A program made the position numbers and the translations under genes. The notes under the pieces are model-generated. The model worked only from the letters and a program-made list of their open reading frames with translations. It searched no databases and was not told where the DNA came from. 64,000 nt of DNA from Bacillus sp. RAR_GA_16 (lineage in GTDB: Bacteria > Bacillota > Bacilli > Bacillales > Guptibacillaceae): contig NZ_JAIUKZ010000007.1 in the NCBI RefSeq assembly GCF_020165985.1, positions 476,307-540,306 of the forward strand, in the 5' to 3' direction. Of the stretch, positions 30,373 to 38,706 are shown in pieces (position 1 is the stretch's first letter; the number at the start of each line of letters is the position of its first letter).

Positions 30373-30529
30373 GTGATTTTTTTGCGCATGTAACAAGGAA
30401 CAATGAAAATGATAATTTATGTATGGTTAATCTGTGGAATGAGAGCACATACTACCTTTAACGACCTGAAGATGCTTTAAACAAGGATGTAATTAAACGA
30501 ATTTCTTTTTTAAACTACAAATTCTGCAA

Positions 30530-30557
30530 TTTACAAAACCTTTACATTCGATTCATA
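30530..30557 (+). promoter_or_regulatory. PhoP (Pho) box upstream of pstS
   Basis: Direct repeats TTTACA (30530), TTTACA (30541) and TTCATA (30552) recur every 11 bases, matching the TT(A/T/C)ACA repeats bound by PhoP in Bacillus. About 20 bases further is TAGTATTGT (30578-30586), a plausible -10 region without a good -35, as expected for an activator-dependent promoter. Confidence 0.85.
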
Positions 30558-30646
30558 TGGAGTTAAAAATCTTCGGTTAGTATTGTATTTGTGAGTTGGT
30601 CAAGCCAGCTGATAATAATTTCAGAATAAATGGGGGTTTCAAAGAA

Positions 30647-31570
30647 ATGAAGAAGTTCAAGAGCTTAGCAATTATGTTTACTTTCGTTCTAGTAATGGGA
30701 GTACTTGCTGCATGTGGCGGCGGAAATGAGAATTCTTCTAACGGTAACGGTGGCGAAGAAGGATCATCTGAAGCTGTATCAGGTTCCATTATCGTAGGTG
30801 GATCAAGTGCACTTCAACCACTAGCAGCAGCAGCAGTTGAACAATTCCAACAAAATAACCCAGATGCTCAAATCGACGTTCAGGGTGGCGGTAGCGGTAC
30901 TGGCCTTTCTGAAGTTGCAGCTGGTAATTTCGATATCGGTAACGCAGACTATTTTGCTGAATCTAAAGAAGGTATTGAAGCAAGCGAGCTTGTTGACCAC
31001 AAAGTAGCAGTTGTTGGTATGACTGCAGCAGTTAACGCTGACGCTGGTGTTACTGACCTTTCTAAAGAAGACCTAATTAAAGTATTCACTGGTGAAGTCA
31101 CTAACTGGAAAGATGTTGGTGGTGAAGATTTGGAAATTACACTTGTAAACCGTCCTGATGGATCTGGTACTCGTGCAACATTCAATGAATTTGGTCTTGA
31201 TGGCGCTACTCCAGCTGAAGGTATTACAGAGGATTCTTCAAACACTGTGAAAAAGATTGTTAACGATACTTCAGGTGCTGTTGGTTACCTTGCATTTTCT
31301 TACTTCGATGATAGCTCAGATTCAAACGTAAAGAAAATGGCTATCGATGGCGTTGAAGCAACTGACGACAATGTAAAAACAGGTGATTTCCCGATCTGGG
31401 CTTATGAGCACATGTATACAAAAGGTGAGCCAGAAGGTCTTGAAAAAGCATTCCTTGATTACATGATGAGCGACGAAATTCAAACTTCACTTGTACCTGA
31501 ACAAGGCTACATTCCGGCAAGCGAAATGAAAGTTGAACGCGACGCTGAAGGTAATCAATCAGATCTATAA
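30647..31570 (+). CDS. pstS: Phosphate ABC transporter substrate-binding lipoprotein PstS
   Basis: The high-affinity phosphate receptor. The N-terminus is a lipoprotein signal with the lipobox LAAC (cysteine about residue 22), followed by a Gly/Asn/Ser linker. Phosphate-binding loops are GGSSALQPLA, GGGSGTGLSEVAAG and RPDGSGTRATF. I start at ATG 30647 (MKKFKSLAIMF), preceded by GGGGG. The 307-residue length is normal. Codon use is biased, as in abundant proteins. Confidence 0.97.
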   Translation: MKKFKSLAIMFTFVLVMGVLAACGGGNENSSNGNGGEEGSSEAVSGSIIVGGSSALQPLAAAAVEQFQQNNPDAQIDVQGGGSGTGLSEVAAGNFDIGNADYFAESKEGIEASELVDHKVAVVGMTAAVNADAGVTDLSKEDLIKVFTGEVTNWKDVGGEDLEITLVNRPDGSGTRATFNEFGLDGATPAEGITEDSSNTVKKIVNDTSGAVGYLAFSYFDDSSDSNVKKMAIDGVEATDDNVKTGDFPIWAYEHMYTKGEPEGLEKAFLDYMMSDEIQTSLVPEQGYIPASEMKVERDAEGNQSDL

Positions 31571-31607
31571 TTCAATTGCAATAAGGTTTAAATAGGAAAC
31601 ATTAATA

Positions 31608-31656
31608 GGGTTGGCTCTGTATCCTGGTTCTTAAAAACCAGTGTGGGGGTCAGCCC
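31608..31656 (+). other. Intercistronic hairpin between pstS and pstC
   Basis: An outer stem GGGTTGGC/GTCAGCCC (two wobble pairs) encloses an inner stem CTGGTT/AACCAG. It is followed by GTTTCCC, not a strong T-run. Such a structure after pstS could stabilise the pstS message or attenuate the distal genes, giving more binding protein than permease. Confidence 0.65.
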
Positions 31657-31684
31657 GTTTCCCATGATAAATAGGAGGATCGCT

Positions 31685-32623
31685 ATGTCTAACACTAATC
31701 ATTCTTCAACCTCCAGCTCAACTCATCGACTAATCAAAAATAAGAATGGATCAGTTAAAAGAAATGAGTTAAGAGGGAAAGTTGTTGTCTATTCTTGCGC
31801 AGCTTTAATTATTATCGCTACCATCGCAATCACGCTGTTTCTAACATTAAAAGGGCTACAATCCTTTATTGTAAATGGTGTGAATGTAGGTGAATTTTTA
31901 ACTGGCCTAACGTGGAGTCCTTCAGGAGAAGGTGACGTGGCTTATGGAGCGTTTCCATTTATATTCGGATCTTTCTCGGTAACATTCCTGGCTGCATTAT
32001 TTGCTGCTCCACTTGGAATTGGTAGTGCGATTTTTATGACCGAGATTGCGAAAACATGGGGTCAAAAAGTTTTGCAACCGGTTATTGAAATATTAGTAGG
32101 AATTCCTTCGGTTGTCTACGGACTTATTGGGTTAACTGTTATTGTTCCACTTATCAGAGATCACTCCAGTGGAATAGGCTTTAGTTTATTAGCAGGTATG
32201 ATCGTTGTAGGTGTGATGATTCTACCTACCGTGACAAGTATCTCTGCAGATGCACTAAAATCTATCCCACAGGATATTAAAGATGCATCGTACGGTTTGG
32301 GCGCAACAAGATGGCAAACGATTTATAAAGTCATTCTTCCAGCGGCAATGCCTTCTCTTGCAACAGCTGTAGTACTTGGAATGGCGAGAGCGTTTGGTGA
32401 AGCATTAGCAGTGCAAATGGTAATTGGTAACTCAAAAGCTTTACCAGAATCGATTACAGATCAGGCAGCAACTTTAACATCAATTATTACACTTAGCATG
32501 GGACATACTACGTATGGTAGCTTACACAATAATCTACTTTGGTCTTTAGGATTGATCTTACTATTAATGTCTTATGTATTTATTATTATTATTCGTTTTA
32601 TATCCTCAAGGAGGAAAGTTTAA
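31685..32623 (+). CDS. pstC: Phosphate ABC transporter permease PstC
   Basis: An inner-membrane permease of 312 residues with about six helices and a hydrophilic Ser/Thr-rich N-terminus. The ABC coupling motif is in KDASYGLGATRWQTIYKVILPAAMPS (EAA loop). TAGGAGGATCGCT precedes the ATG at 31685. It adjoins pstA directly. Confidence 0.96.
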   Translation: MSNTNHSSTSSSTHRLIKNKNGSVKRNELRGKVVVYSCAALIIIATIAITLFLTLKGLQSFIVNGVNVGEFLTGLTWSPSGEGDVAYGAFPFIFGSFSVTFLAALFAAPLGIGSAIFMTEIAKTWGQKVLQPVIEILVGIPSVVYGLIGLTVIVPLIRDHSSGIGFSLLAGMIVVGVMILPTVTSISADALKSIPQDIKDASYGLGATRWQTIYKVILPAAMPSLATAVVLGMARAFGEALAVQMVIGNSKALPESITDQAATLTSIITLSMGHTTYGSLHNNLLWSLGLILLLMSYVFIIIIRFISSRRKV

Positions 32624-33511
32624 ATGAACAGGCGTATAAGTAATAACATCGCGACTTCAGTCTTCATTTTATGTGCTGTCGTTATGATAGCAACTCTAGT
32701 ATATTTATTAGGCTATATTCTTACGAATGGTTTTGCTGAAATAGATTGGTCATTTCTAAGCTCAAATTCTAGTTCATTCCAAGAAGGTGGAGGGATTAAG
32801 AATCAGCTATGGAATTCGTTTTATATTCTAATGATGACGATGCTATTCTCCGTTCCACTTGGCGTTCTTGGGGGAATCTATCTAGCAGAATATTCTAAGC
32901 CCGGAAAAATTACAAATGTGATTAGAACGAGTGTAGAAGTTCTTTCTTCTCTTCCTTCAATTGTAGTAGGTATGTTTGGTTTGCTCGTATTTGTACAGTA
33001 CATGGGGTTAGGTTACTCCATTATAGCTGGTGCTCTAGCATTAACCGTTTTTAATTTACCAGTTATTGTACGAGTAACAGAAGATTCGATTCGTTCAATT
33101 CCACTAAAACAAAAAAACGCAAGTTTGGCTTTAGGTATTACGCACTGGCACACAGTCAAAACGGTTCTAGTTCCAGCTGCCTTTCCGGGAATTTTGACAG
33201 GTGTGATTCTTTCAGCAGGACGAGTATTTGGTGAAGCAGCTGCACTATTATTCACAGCTGGTCTTTCAACACCGAATTTGAATTTTACAAATTGGAATCC
33301 ATTTGAATCGACATCTCCGCTTAATCCATTTCGTTCAGCAGAAACGCTGTCTGTGCACATTTGGAAAGTGAACTCACAGGGGATCATGCCAGATGTTCTT
33401 GAGATTGCAAATGGATCAGCGGCAGTTTTAATTATTTTTGTATTAATATTTAATTTATCAGCGAGAATTATTGGTGGAGTTATCTTCGCTAAAATATCTG
33501 GTAAAAAATAG
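32624..33511 (+). CDS. pstA: Phosphate ABC transporter permease PstA
   Basis: The second Pst permease, 295 residues. The EAA coupling loop is NASLALGITHWHTVKTVLVPAAF. Its ATG is the next base after the pstC stop and its ribosome site (AGGAGGAAAG) is inside pstC, so the two are translated together. Confidence 0.96.
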   Translation: MNRRISNNIATSVFILCAVVMIATLVYLLGYILTNGFAEIDWSFLSSNSSSFQEGGGIKNQLWNSFYILMMTMLFSVPLGVLGGIYLAEYSKPGKITNVIRTSVEVLSSLPSIVVGMFGLLVFVQYMGLGYSIIAGALALTVFNLPVIVRVTEDSIRSIPLKQKNASLALGITHWHTVKTVLVPAAFPGILTGVILSAGRVFGEAAALLFTAGLSTPNLNFTNWNPFESTSPLNPFRSAETLSVHIWKVNSQGIMPDVLEIANGSAAVLIIFVLIFNLSARIIGGVIFAKISGKK

Positions 33512-33524
33512 GAGTTGAAGCGTC

Positions 33525-34322
33525 GTGCAAGCAAGCGATCTAGGTAAAGAGAAGAAGGAAACGAATTCCGTTTCCCCTTTAATGGATATTAAAAACTTGA
33601 GTGTTTTTTATGGAGAAAAAGAAGCAGTTAAGAACGTTTCAATGCCGATTGAAGGAAATAAAGTGACTGCTTTTATTGGTCCTTCTGGTTGCGGTAAATC
33701 GACTTTATTAAGAACGATTAATCGAATGAATGACCAAATTGATAGTGCTCATTACAAAGGCGAAATCATGTATGATGGCGTTAATCTTTTAGATAAAAAA
33801 ATTGATGTGGTTTCTTTAAGAAAAGAAATTGGGATGGTTTTTCAGGAGCCTAATCCCTTCCCGAAACCAATTATCACAAACCTAACCCATGCTCTAAAGT
33901 TTTATCGTACTAAAAAGAGTGAAATACAAGGGATTGTTGAAACGGCTTTAAAACAGGCTGCTTTATGGGATGAAGTAAAAAATCGTTTGAATAGCTCTGC
34001 ACAGTCCTTATCAGGTGGTCAACAACAGCGTTTATGTATTGCAAGAGCTCTTGCATTGAAACCACAGGTGCTTTTACTAGATGAACCAACATCTGCTTTG
34101 GATCCTATTTCTAGTGCTAAAGTAGAAGACTTGATTATTGAATTAAAGAAGCATTATACGATTGCAATTGTGACTCATAATATGGAGCAGGCTGCGAGAA
34201 TTTCTGATTACACTACCTTCATGTACAATGGAGAATTAATTGAGTACGGTGAGACATCTCAGTTATTCACAAACCCGAGAGAACAAAGAACGGAAGAATA
34301 TTTAACAGGGAAATTTAGCTGA
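33525..34322 (+). CDS. pstB: Phosphate ABC transporter ATPase PstB (first copy)
   Basis: ABC ATPase of the Pst importer, 265 residues. Walker [10 protein letters not shown], signature LSGGQQQR, Walker [13 protein letters not shown] and the switch histidine in VTHNM are all present. It starts at GTG 33525 with AGGAGTTGAAG upstream. A second ATPase gene follows, as in the pstBA-pstBB pair of B. subtilis. This copy has an N-terminal 20-residue extension that the second lacks. Confidence 0.95.
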   Translation: MQASDLGKEKKETNSVSPLMDIKNLSVFYGEKEAVKNVSMPIEGNKVTAFIGPSGCGKSTLLRTINRMNDQIDSAHYKGEIMYDGVNLLDKKIDVVSLRKEIGMVFQEPNPFPKPIITNLTHALKFYRTKKSEIQGIVETALKQAALWDEVKNRLNSSAQSLSGGQQQRLCIARALALKPQVLLLDEPTSALDPISSAKVEDLIIELKKHYTIAIVTHNMEQAARISDYTTFMYNGELIEYGETSQLFTNPREQRTEEYLTGKFS

Positions 34323-34427
34323 ATCGCGAATAGTATCATTATTAAATTTAAAAAGAATGCAATCATTGCGTTAATTATACAGGCAATCGGAAAAAATTCT
34401 TATGAAAATGTAAAGGAATGAAATCAT

Positions 34428-35183
34428 ATGGGGAATTATTCTTATGAAGTCGAGAATTTAAATCTCTGGTATGGAGATAACCAGGCACTATTCGAAGTGA
34501 GTATGAAGATTCCTTATCGTGAAGTGACGGCTATTATAGGACCTTCAGGGTGTGGAAAATCAACATTTCTTAAAATGCTTAATCGAATGGTGGAAATGAT
34601 CCCTAAAGTAAGAGTGTCTGGCACGATAAAATATAATGGTAATAATATATTAGAAAATTATCGAGCGGAAGATTTAAGAACAAATGTAGGAATGGTCTTT
34701 CAACATCCCAATCCATTTCCAAAATCTATTTATGAGAATGTGATTTATGGAGTACGAATTCAAGGTGTCAGAAATAAGAAAAAGTTGGATGAAATCGTTG
34801 AAAAAAGTTTGAAACAAGCAGCTATATGGGATGAGGTAAAAGATCGTTTGCATACAAGCGCGACTGGTCTTTCGGGTGGACAACAGCAACGTATATGCAT
34901 AGCTCGTGCATTAGCTGTTGAGCCTGATGTCATTTTAATGGATGAACCTACGTCTGCTCTTGATCCAATTTCAACTCTAAAAGTAGAAGAACTAATCCAT
35001 GAATTAAAAGACAAATACACGATCGTAGTCGTTACACACAACATGCAGCAGGCTTCAAGAATTTCTGATCAAACAGCATTCTTTTTAAACGGCGATCTTG
35101 TAGAATTTGATAAAACGGATAAGATATTCTCTAATCCAATGGATAAACGAACAGAAGATTACATTAGTGGTAAATTCGGTTAA
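34428..35183 (+). CDS. pstB: Phosphate ABC transporter ATPase PstB (second copy)
   Basis: A second intact Pst ATPase, 251 residues, with Walker [10 protein letters not shown], signature LSGGQQQR and Walker [13 protein letters not shown]. It differs from the first copy mainly after the Q-loop ([16 protein letters not shown] here, [16 protein letters not shown] there). The 105-base gap before it holds a 7-pair hairpin AATGCAA/TTGCGTT and an AAAGGAATG ribosome site. Confidence 0.95.
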   Translation: MGNYSYEVENLNLWYGDNQALFEVSMKIPYREVTAIIGPSGCGKSTFLKMLNRMVEMIPKVRVSGTIKYNGNNILENYRAEDLRTNVGMVFQHPNPFPKSIYENVIYGVRIQGVRNKKKLDEIVEKSLKQAAIWDEVKDRLHTSATGLSGGQQQRICIARALAVEPDVILMDEPTSALDPISTLKVEELIHELKDKYTIVVVTHNMQQASRISDQTAFFLNGDLVEFDKTDKIFSNPMDKRTEDYISGKFG

Positions 35184-35198
35184 TAGGAGGAATTAGAG

Positions 35199-35858
35199 AT
35201 GACGACAAGACGTTTTTTTACAGAAGAGTTAAACGAATTACAGGTGAAAATTGCGGAGTTAGCGGAAGACACAAAAAACGTATTAAAGAAATCTGTTGAT
35301 GCCCTCTTTGAAAAGGATGTTGATGCTGCTCAATCCATTATTGATAATGATCACTTTTTTAATCAGAAAGAGCAAATGATCAATGAAACAGCAATGATCT
35401 TAATTGCTAAACAGCAGCCTGTTGCAACTGATCTTCGCCGATTAATTATTGCCATTAAAATTTCAGCAGATTTAGAAAGAATGGCTGATCATGCTAAAAA
35501 TATTGCGAAATCAACCAAACGATTAGGTGCTAATCATAACATCACAATTAATCCTGAAATTAGAGAAATGGCGAATCTTGCTATGGGTATGGTAGACATT
35601 GCGAAAAAAGCATTCCAAACTGAGGACATTTCATTAGCGAAAGAATTGGCTTCAAATGATGACAAGATTGATGAAAAATATGGTGAAGTAACGAGAGAGC
35701 TATTAGAAGAAACAGCTAATAACCCTCAGCAAATTCAACATATTATGCAAATGGCCTTTACCTCCAGGTATATCGAGCGATATGCCGATCACATTACGAA
35801 TATTGGTGAAAGCATCTTCTATTTAGTTAAAGGTGTGTCGTACGATTTGAATGATTAA
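35199..35858 (+). CDS. phoU: Phosphate transport regulator PhoU
   Basis: PhoU links Pst transporter state to PhoR/PhoP signalling. The 219-residue all-helical protein has two repeats containing the metal-binding motifs ADLERMADHAKNIA and SRYIERYADHITNIGE. TAGGAGG precedes the ATG. It ends the operon. Confidence 0.96.
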   Translation: MTTRRFFTEELNELQVKIAELAEDTKNVLKKSVDALFEKDVDAAQSIIDNDHFFNQKEQMINETAMILIAKQQPVATDLRRLIIAIKISADLERMADHAKNIAKSTKRLGANHNITINPEIREMANLAMGMVDIAKKAFQTEDISLAKELASNDDKIDEKYGEVTRELLEETANNPQQIQHIMQMAFTSRYIERYADHITNIGESIFYLVKGVSYDLND

Positions 35859-35864
35859 CCGACT

Positions 35865-35902
35865 AAGCCCGTCTCAGAAATTTCTGAGACGGGCTTTTTT
35901 TC
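35865..35902 (+). terminator. Terminator after phoU
   Basis: AAGCCCGTCTCAGAAA and its perfect complement form a 16-17 base stem with essentially no loop bases in the linear palindrome, followed by seven T. Confidence 0.93.
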
Positions 35903-35961
35903 GTTCAAAATACCTTTTTCTTATTCAACCATATCCCGGATTTGTTCTTTCATGTAAGAGG

Positions 35962-35989
35962 GATAGTTTTGTGTTTTCGGTCATAAAGA
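35962..35989 (+). promoter_or_regulatory. Candidate sigma-E promoter of yqfC
   Basis: GATAGTT near 35962 followed after 13 bases by CATAAAGAT (35982). This resembles the mother-cell sigma-E pattern (ATA-rich -35 and CATA-type -10). Transcription of yqfCD by sigma-E is known in B. subtilis. The match is not perfect. Confidence 0.45.
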
Positions 35990-36012
35990 TTAGAGGAGAG
36001 GGGGGAGTATCC

Positions 36013-36303
36013 ATGGCAAAATGGAAGCACAATCTAAAAGGTTGGTTAACGAGGAGATTAGAGCTTCCTGCTGATGCGGTCATGGATTTACCGCGAATCA
36101 CAATGGTAGGGCAGCTACATATCTACATAGAGAACCATCAAGGTGTCCTAAAATTCTCTAATGATGAAGTTCGCCTTCTTCTTAAAAATGGTCAATTGGT
36201 TATTAAAGGAGAGGATTTTATGTTGAAAACCATCCTTCCCGAGGAAATCTTACTTGAAGGTAAAATTGAACATGTTTCCTATTTAGATAAACCTAAAAAC
36301 TGA
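36013..36303 (+). CDS. yqfC: Sporulation protein YqfC
   Basis: A 96-residue YabP/YqfC family protein made in the mother cell during sporulation. Conserved segments are MDLPRITMVGQLHIYIENH and GQLVIKGED, TILPEEILLEGKIE. GAGGGGGGAG precedes the ATG at 36013; longer in-frame extensions run back into the phoU terminator and are not supported. Confidence 0.95.
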   Translation: MAKWKHNLKGWLTRRLELPADAVMDLPRITMVGQLHIYIENHQGVLKFSNDEVRLLLKNGQLVIKGEDFMLKTILPEEILLEGKIEHVSYLDKPKN

Positions 36304-36348
36304 TAAAAGCCTTACGATATTCTCGGGCTGACTATACGGGAGGCTGTT

Positions 36349-37536
36349 ATGAAGGAATATAATAAAGAACTCTTTTCAGGATATGTAAGAATCAAAGTAG
36401 TCGGGTCGTATACTGAACTTTTTATTAACCGTTGTATTGAATATAACATTCCGATTTGGGACATCTCACGAGTGAACAGTGACACGATCCTTTTATCTCT
36501 CTACATTGCTGATATTAAACGGATTAGGCCGCATTTAAAGAGGACAAGATGTAAAATTCGCATTACGGCTCGAAAAGGATTTCCCTTTTTGTTGAAAAAA
36601 GTGGTTTACTCTAGAGGATTCCTGAGCGGCATCATAAGCTGTATTTTACTCATTTTAATACTATCGAACATGGTATGGTCGATCACGGTAAACGGTGCTA
36701 CCCCTGAAGTGGAGCATAAGTTGAAGCAAGTAGCTGAAGAACTTGGAGTGAAAAAGGGCGAATTTATCTTTCGGTTGCCATCTAATCAGGAGCTACAGCA
36801 GAAAATGACAGAAAGTCTGGAAGAAATTACTTGGGTAGGTGTGAAAAGGAGCGGTTCAACGTATCACTTTGAAGTCGTTCAAAAGCAATTGCCTGAAAAA
36901 CAACCTGCTTTAAATGCAAGGCACATCGTTGCGGATAAAAAAGCTATTATTACTAAAATATATGTAGAGGAAGGACAGGTTCAAGTAAAAGAAAATGATT
37001 ATGTAAAGCCTGGCCAACTGCTTATCTCTGGATTTATTGGAAAAGAAAAGAAAAGTGAGCTCGTCCCTGCAAGAGGAGAAGTTTATGGAAAGACATGGTA
37101 TGTTACAAATGTCTCAATTCCTTTAAAATCAACGTTTGAAACAAATACTGGACAAAGAAAAACGAAATATTCCGTTGGTTTTTTTGGTTTTCATCTTCCA
37201 GTTTGGGGATTTTCTAAACCTGAATTCTCTCGTTATGAAACAATTGTACAGGAAACGAATTTACGCTTTTTAAAATGGGAACTACCTCTATCCTTCCAAA
37301 CAAGAGATCTCCTTGAAACCAAAGAAGTAACAAGAGAGTATACCGAAAAGGAAGCGCTTTTGGCAGCTAGTCAAGTTAGTAGAGAAGATATTTTAAGTAA
37401 AACATCGGAAACCGCAGAAATTAAAGAGGAAAAGATTTTGCACCATGAGGTAGACAATGGTAAAGTAAACGTAAAGATACACTATGAAATAATAGAAGAG
37501 ATTGGGAAAGACATACCGATTATTCAAGGAGATTGA
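36349..37536 (+). CDS. yqfD: Sporulation protein YqfD
   Basis: A 395-residue single-pass membrane protein of the YqfD family, also related to stage IV sporulation proteins. One helix (GIISCILLILILSNMVWSI) separates a short basic cytoplasmic domain from a large external domain. Loss of YqfD in B. subtilis affects sporulation, with no known enzymatic role. It follows yqfC by 45 bases. Confidence 0.93.
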   Translation: MKEYNKELFSGYVRIKVVGSYTELFINRCIEYNIPIWDISRVNSDTILLSLYIADIKRIRPHLKRTRCKIRITARKGFPFLLKKVVYSRGFLSGIISCILLILILSNMVWSITVNGATPEVEHKLKQVAEELGVKKGEFIFRLPSNQELQQKMTESLEEITWVGVKRSGSTYHFEVVQKQLPEKQPALNARHIVADKKAIITKIYVEEGQVQVKENDYVKPGQLLISGFIGKEKKSELVPARGEVYGKTWYVTNVSIPLKSTFETNTGQRKTKYSVGFFGFHLPVWGFSKPEFSRYETIVQETNLRFLKWELPLSFQTRDLLETKEVTREYTEKEALLAASQVSREDILSKTSETAEIKEEKILHHEVDNGKVNVKIHYEIIEEIGKDIPIIQGD

Positions 37537-37542
37537 GGTCTA

Positions 37543-38505
37543 TTGTCAGAATCATATGTTGATCTTACATTACAGCTAGAAAATTCTAATGAGGCTCAAA
37601 GCTTATTTGGCCCTGGCGATGAGCATTTAAAGATAATTGAGGAAGCACTTGAAGTGTCACTTGTAACTCGTGGAGAAGGCATATCTGTTAGAGGGAATGA
37701 AGAAAATGTCACGATGGTAAAAGAAGTTGTGCATACCCTACACACCCTTATTAAACGAGGCGCAAGTATCTCTGGAAGAGACGTTGTTTATGCATGCCAA
37801 TTAGTGCAACAGGGAATGCTTGACCAGCTTCTAGAACTTTATCAAGAGGAAATCACTACAAATGCGAAGGGAAAGCCGATTAAAGTGAAGACACTTGGTC
37901 AGCGCCATTATGTATCGGCGATGAAAAAAACTGACCTGGTGTTTGGTATTGGACCAGCTGGAACCGGAAAAACGTATCTTGCAGTCGTTATGGCGGTAAC
38001 CGCATTGAAGTACAATCAAGTGAAAAAGATTGTTCTCACTCGTCCAGCAGTTGAAGCTGGAGAAAGTTTAGGCTTTCTGCCAGGAGATTTGAAGGAAAAA
38101 GTTGATCCTTATTTACGCCCGTTATATGATGCCCTTCATGACGTACTTGGTGTTGAACAAACAACGCGTCTGATTGAGAGAGGTACGATTGAAATTGCTC
38201 CGCTAGCGTATATGCGAGGTCGTACGTTAGATGACAGCTATGTCATTCTAGATGAAGCCCAAAATACAACATCACAGCAAATGAAGATGTTCTTAACGCG
38301 ATTGGGTTTTGGCTCAAAAATGATTATTACCGGCGATATTACACAGATTGATCTTCCAAAAGGAAAAGAATCCGGTTTAGCAGCAGCAGAAAAAATTCTT
38401 AAGCGAGTAAAAGATGTCTCATTCATTTATCTTCAACAAACTGATGTCGTCCGCCATCCACTCGTTCAACGAATTATTGATGCATACGAACATGAATCGA
38501 AATAA
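37543..38505 (+). CDS. phoH: PhoH-like ATPase
   Basis: A PhoH-family P-loop ATPase of 320 residues, probably acting in RNA processing together with YbeY. Walker A is GIGPAGTGKTYL and Walker B is SYVILDEAQNTT. It starts at TTG 37543 with GAGATTGAGG upstream, 6 bases after yqfD. A terminator follows. Despite the name, no Pho box was seen upstream. Confidence 0.96.
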   Translation: MSESYVDLTLQLENSNEAQSLFGPGDEHLKIIEEALEVSLVTRGEGISVRGNEENVTMVKEVVHTLHTLIKRGASISGRDVVYACQLVQQGMLDQLLELYQEEITTNAKGKPIKVKTLGQRHYVSAMKKTDLVFGIGPAGTGKTYLAVVMAVTALKYNQVKKIVLTRPAVEAGESLGFLPGDLKEKVDPYLRPLYDALHDVLGVEQTTRLIERGTIEIAPLAYMRGRTLDDSYVILDEAQNTTSQQMKMFLTRLGFGSKMIITGDITQIDLPKGKESGLAAAEKILKRVKDVSFIYLQQTDVVRHPLVQRIIDAYEHESK

Positions 38506-38510
38506 GCTAG

Positions 38511-38540
38511 AAAGGTCCGTTTGGTAAACGGGCCTTTTTT
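38511..38540 (+). terminator. Terminator after phoH
   Basis: AAAGGTCCGTT pairs with AAACGGGCCTTT (one wobble or mismatch) over a TGGT loop, then a T-run. Confidence 0.85.
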
Positions 38541-38706
38541 GAGCCTTATCCCTTTCCTTAGCTTTACTCAATAGAAGATGTAGCTCTTTAAAAGAAGGTA
38601 GCGCGAAAGAAGAACTTCTTAAAAGATTGTGCTCCATTTATTAGGGAATTCTGATAAAATATGAAGAAGAGTAGTAGAGGCCAGAACTTATGAGGTGAAG
38701 GAAGCT

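Noticed and set aside
37500..37545. Pho box before phoH, suggested by its name
   Set aside because: No TTTACA-type 11-base repeats upstream; phoH follows yqfD by 6 bases in the same operon.
38695..38706. GTG 38695 as the pgpH start
   Set aside because: It lies within the GAGGTGAAGG ribosome site that serves ATG 38707.
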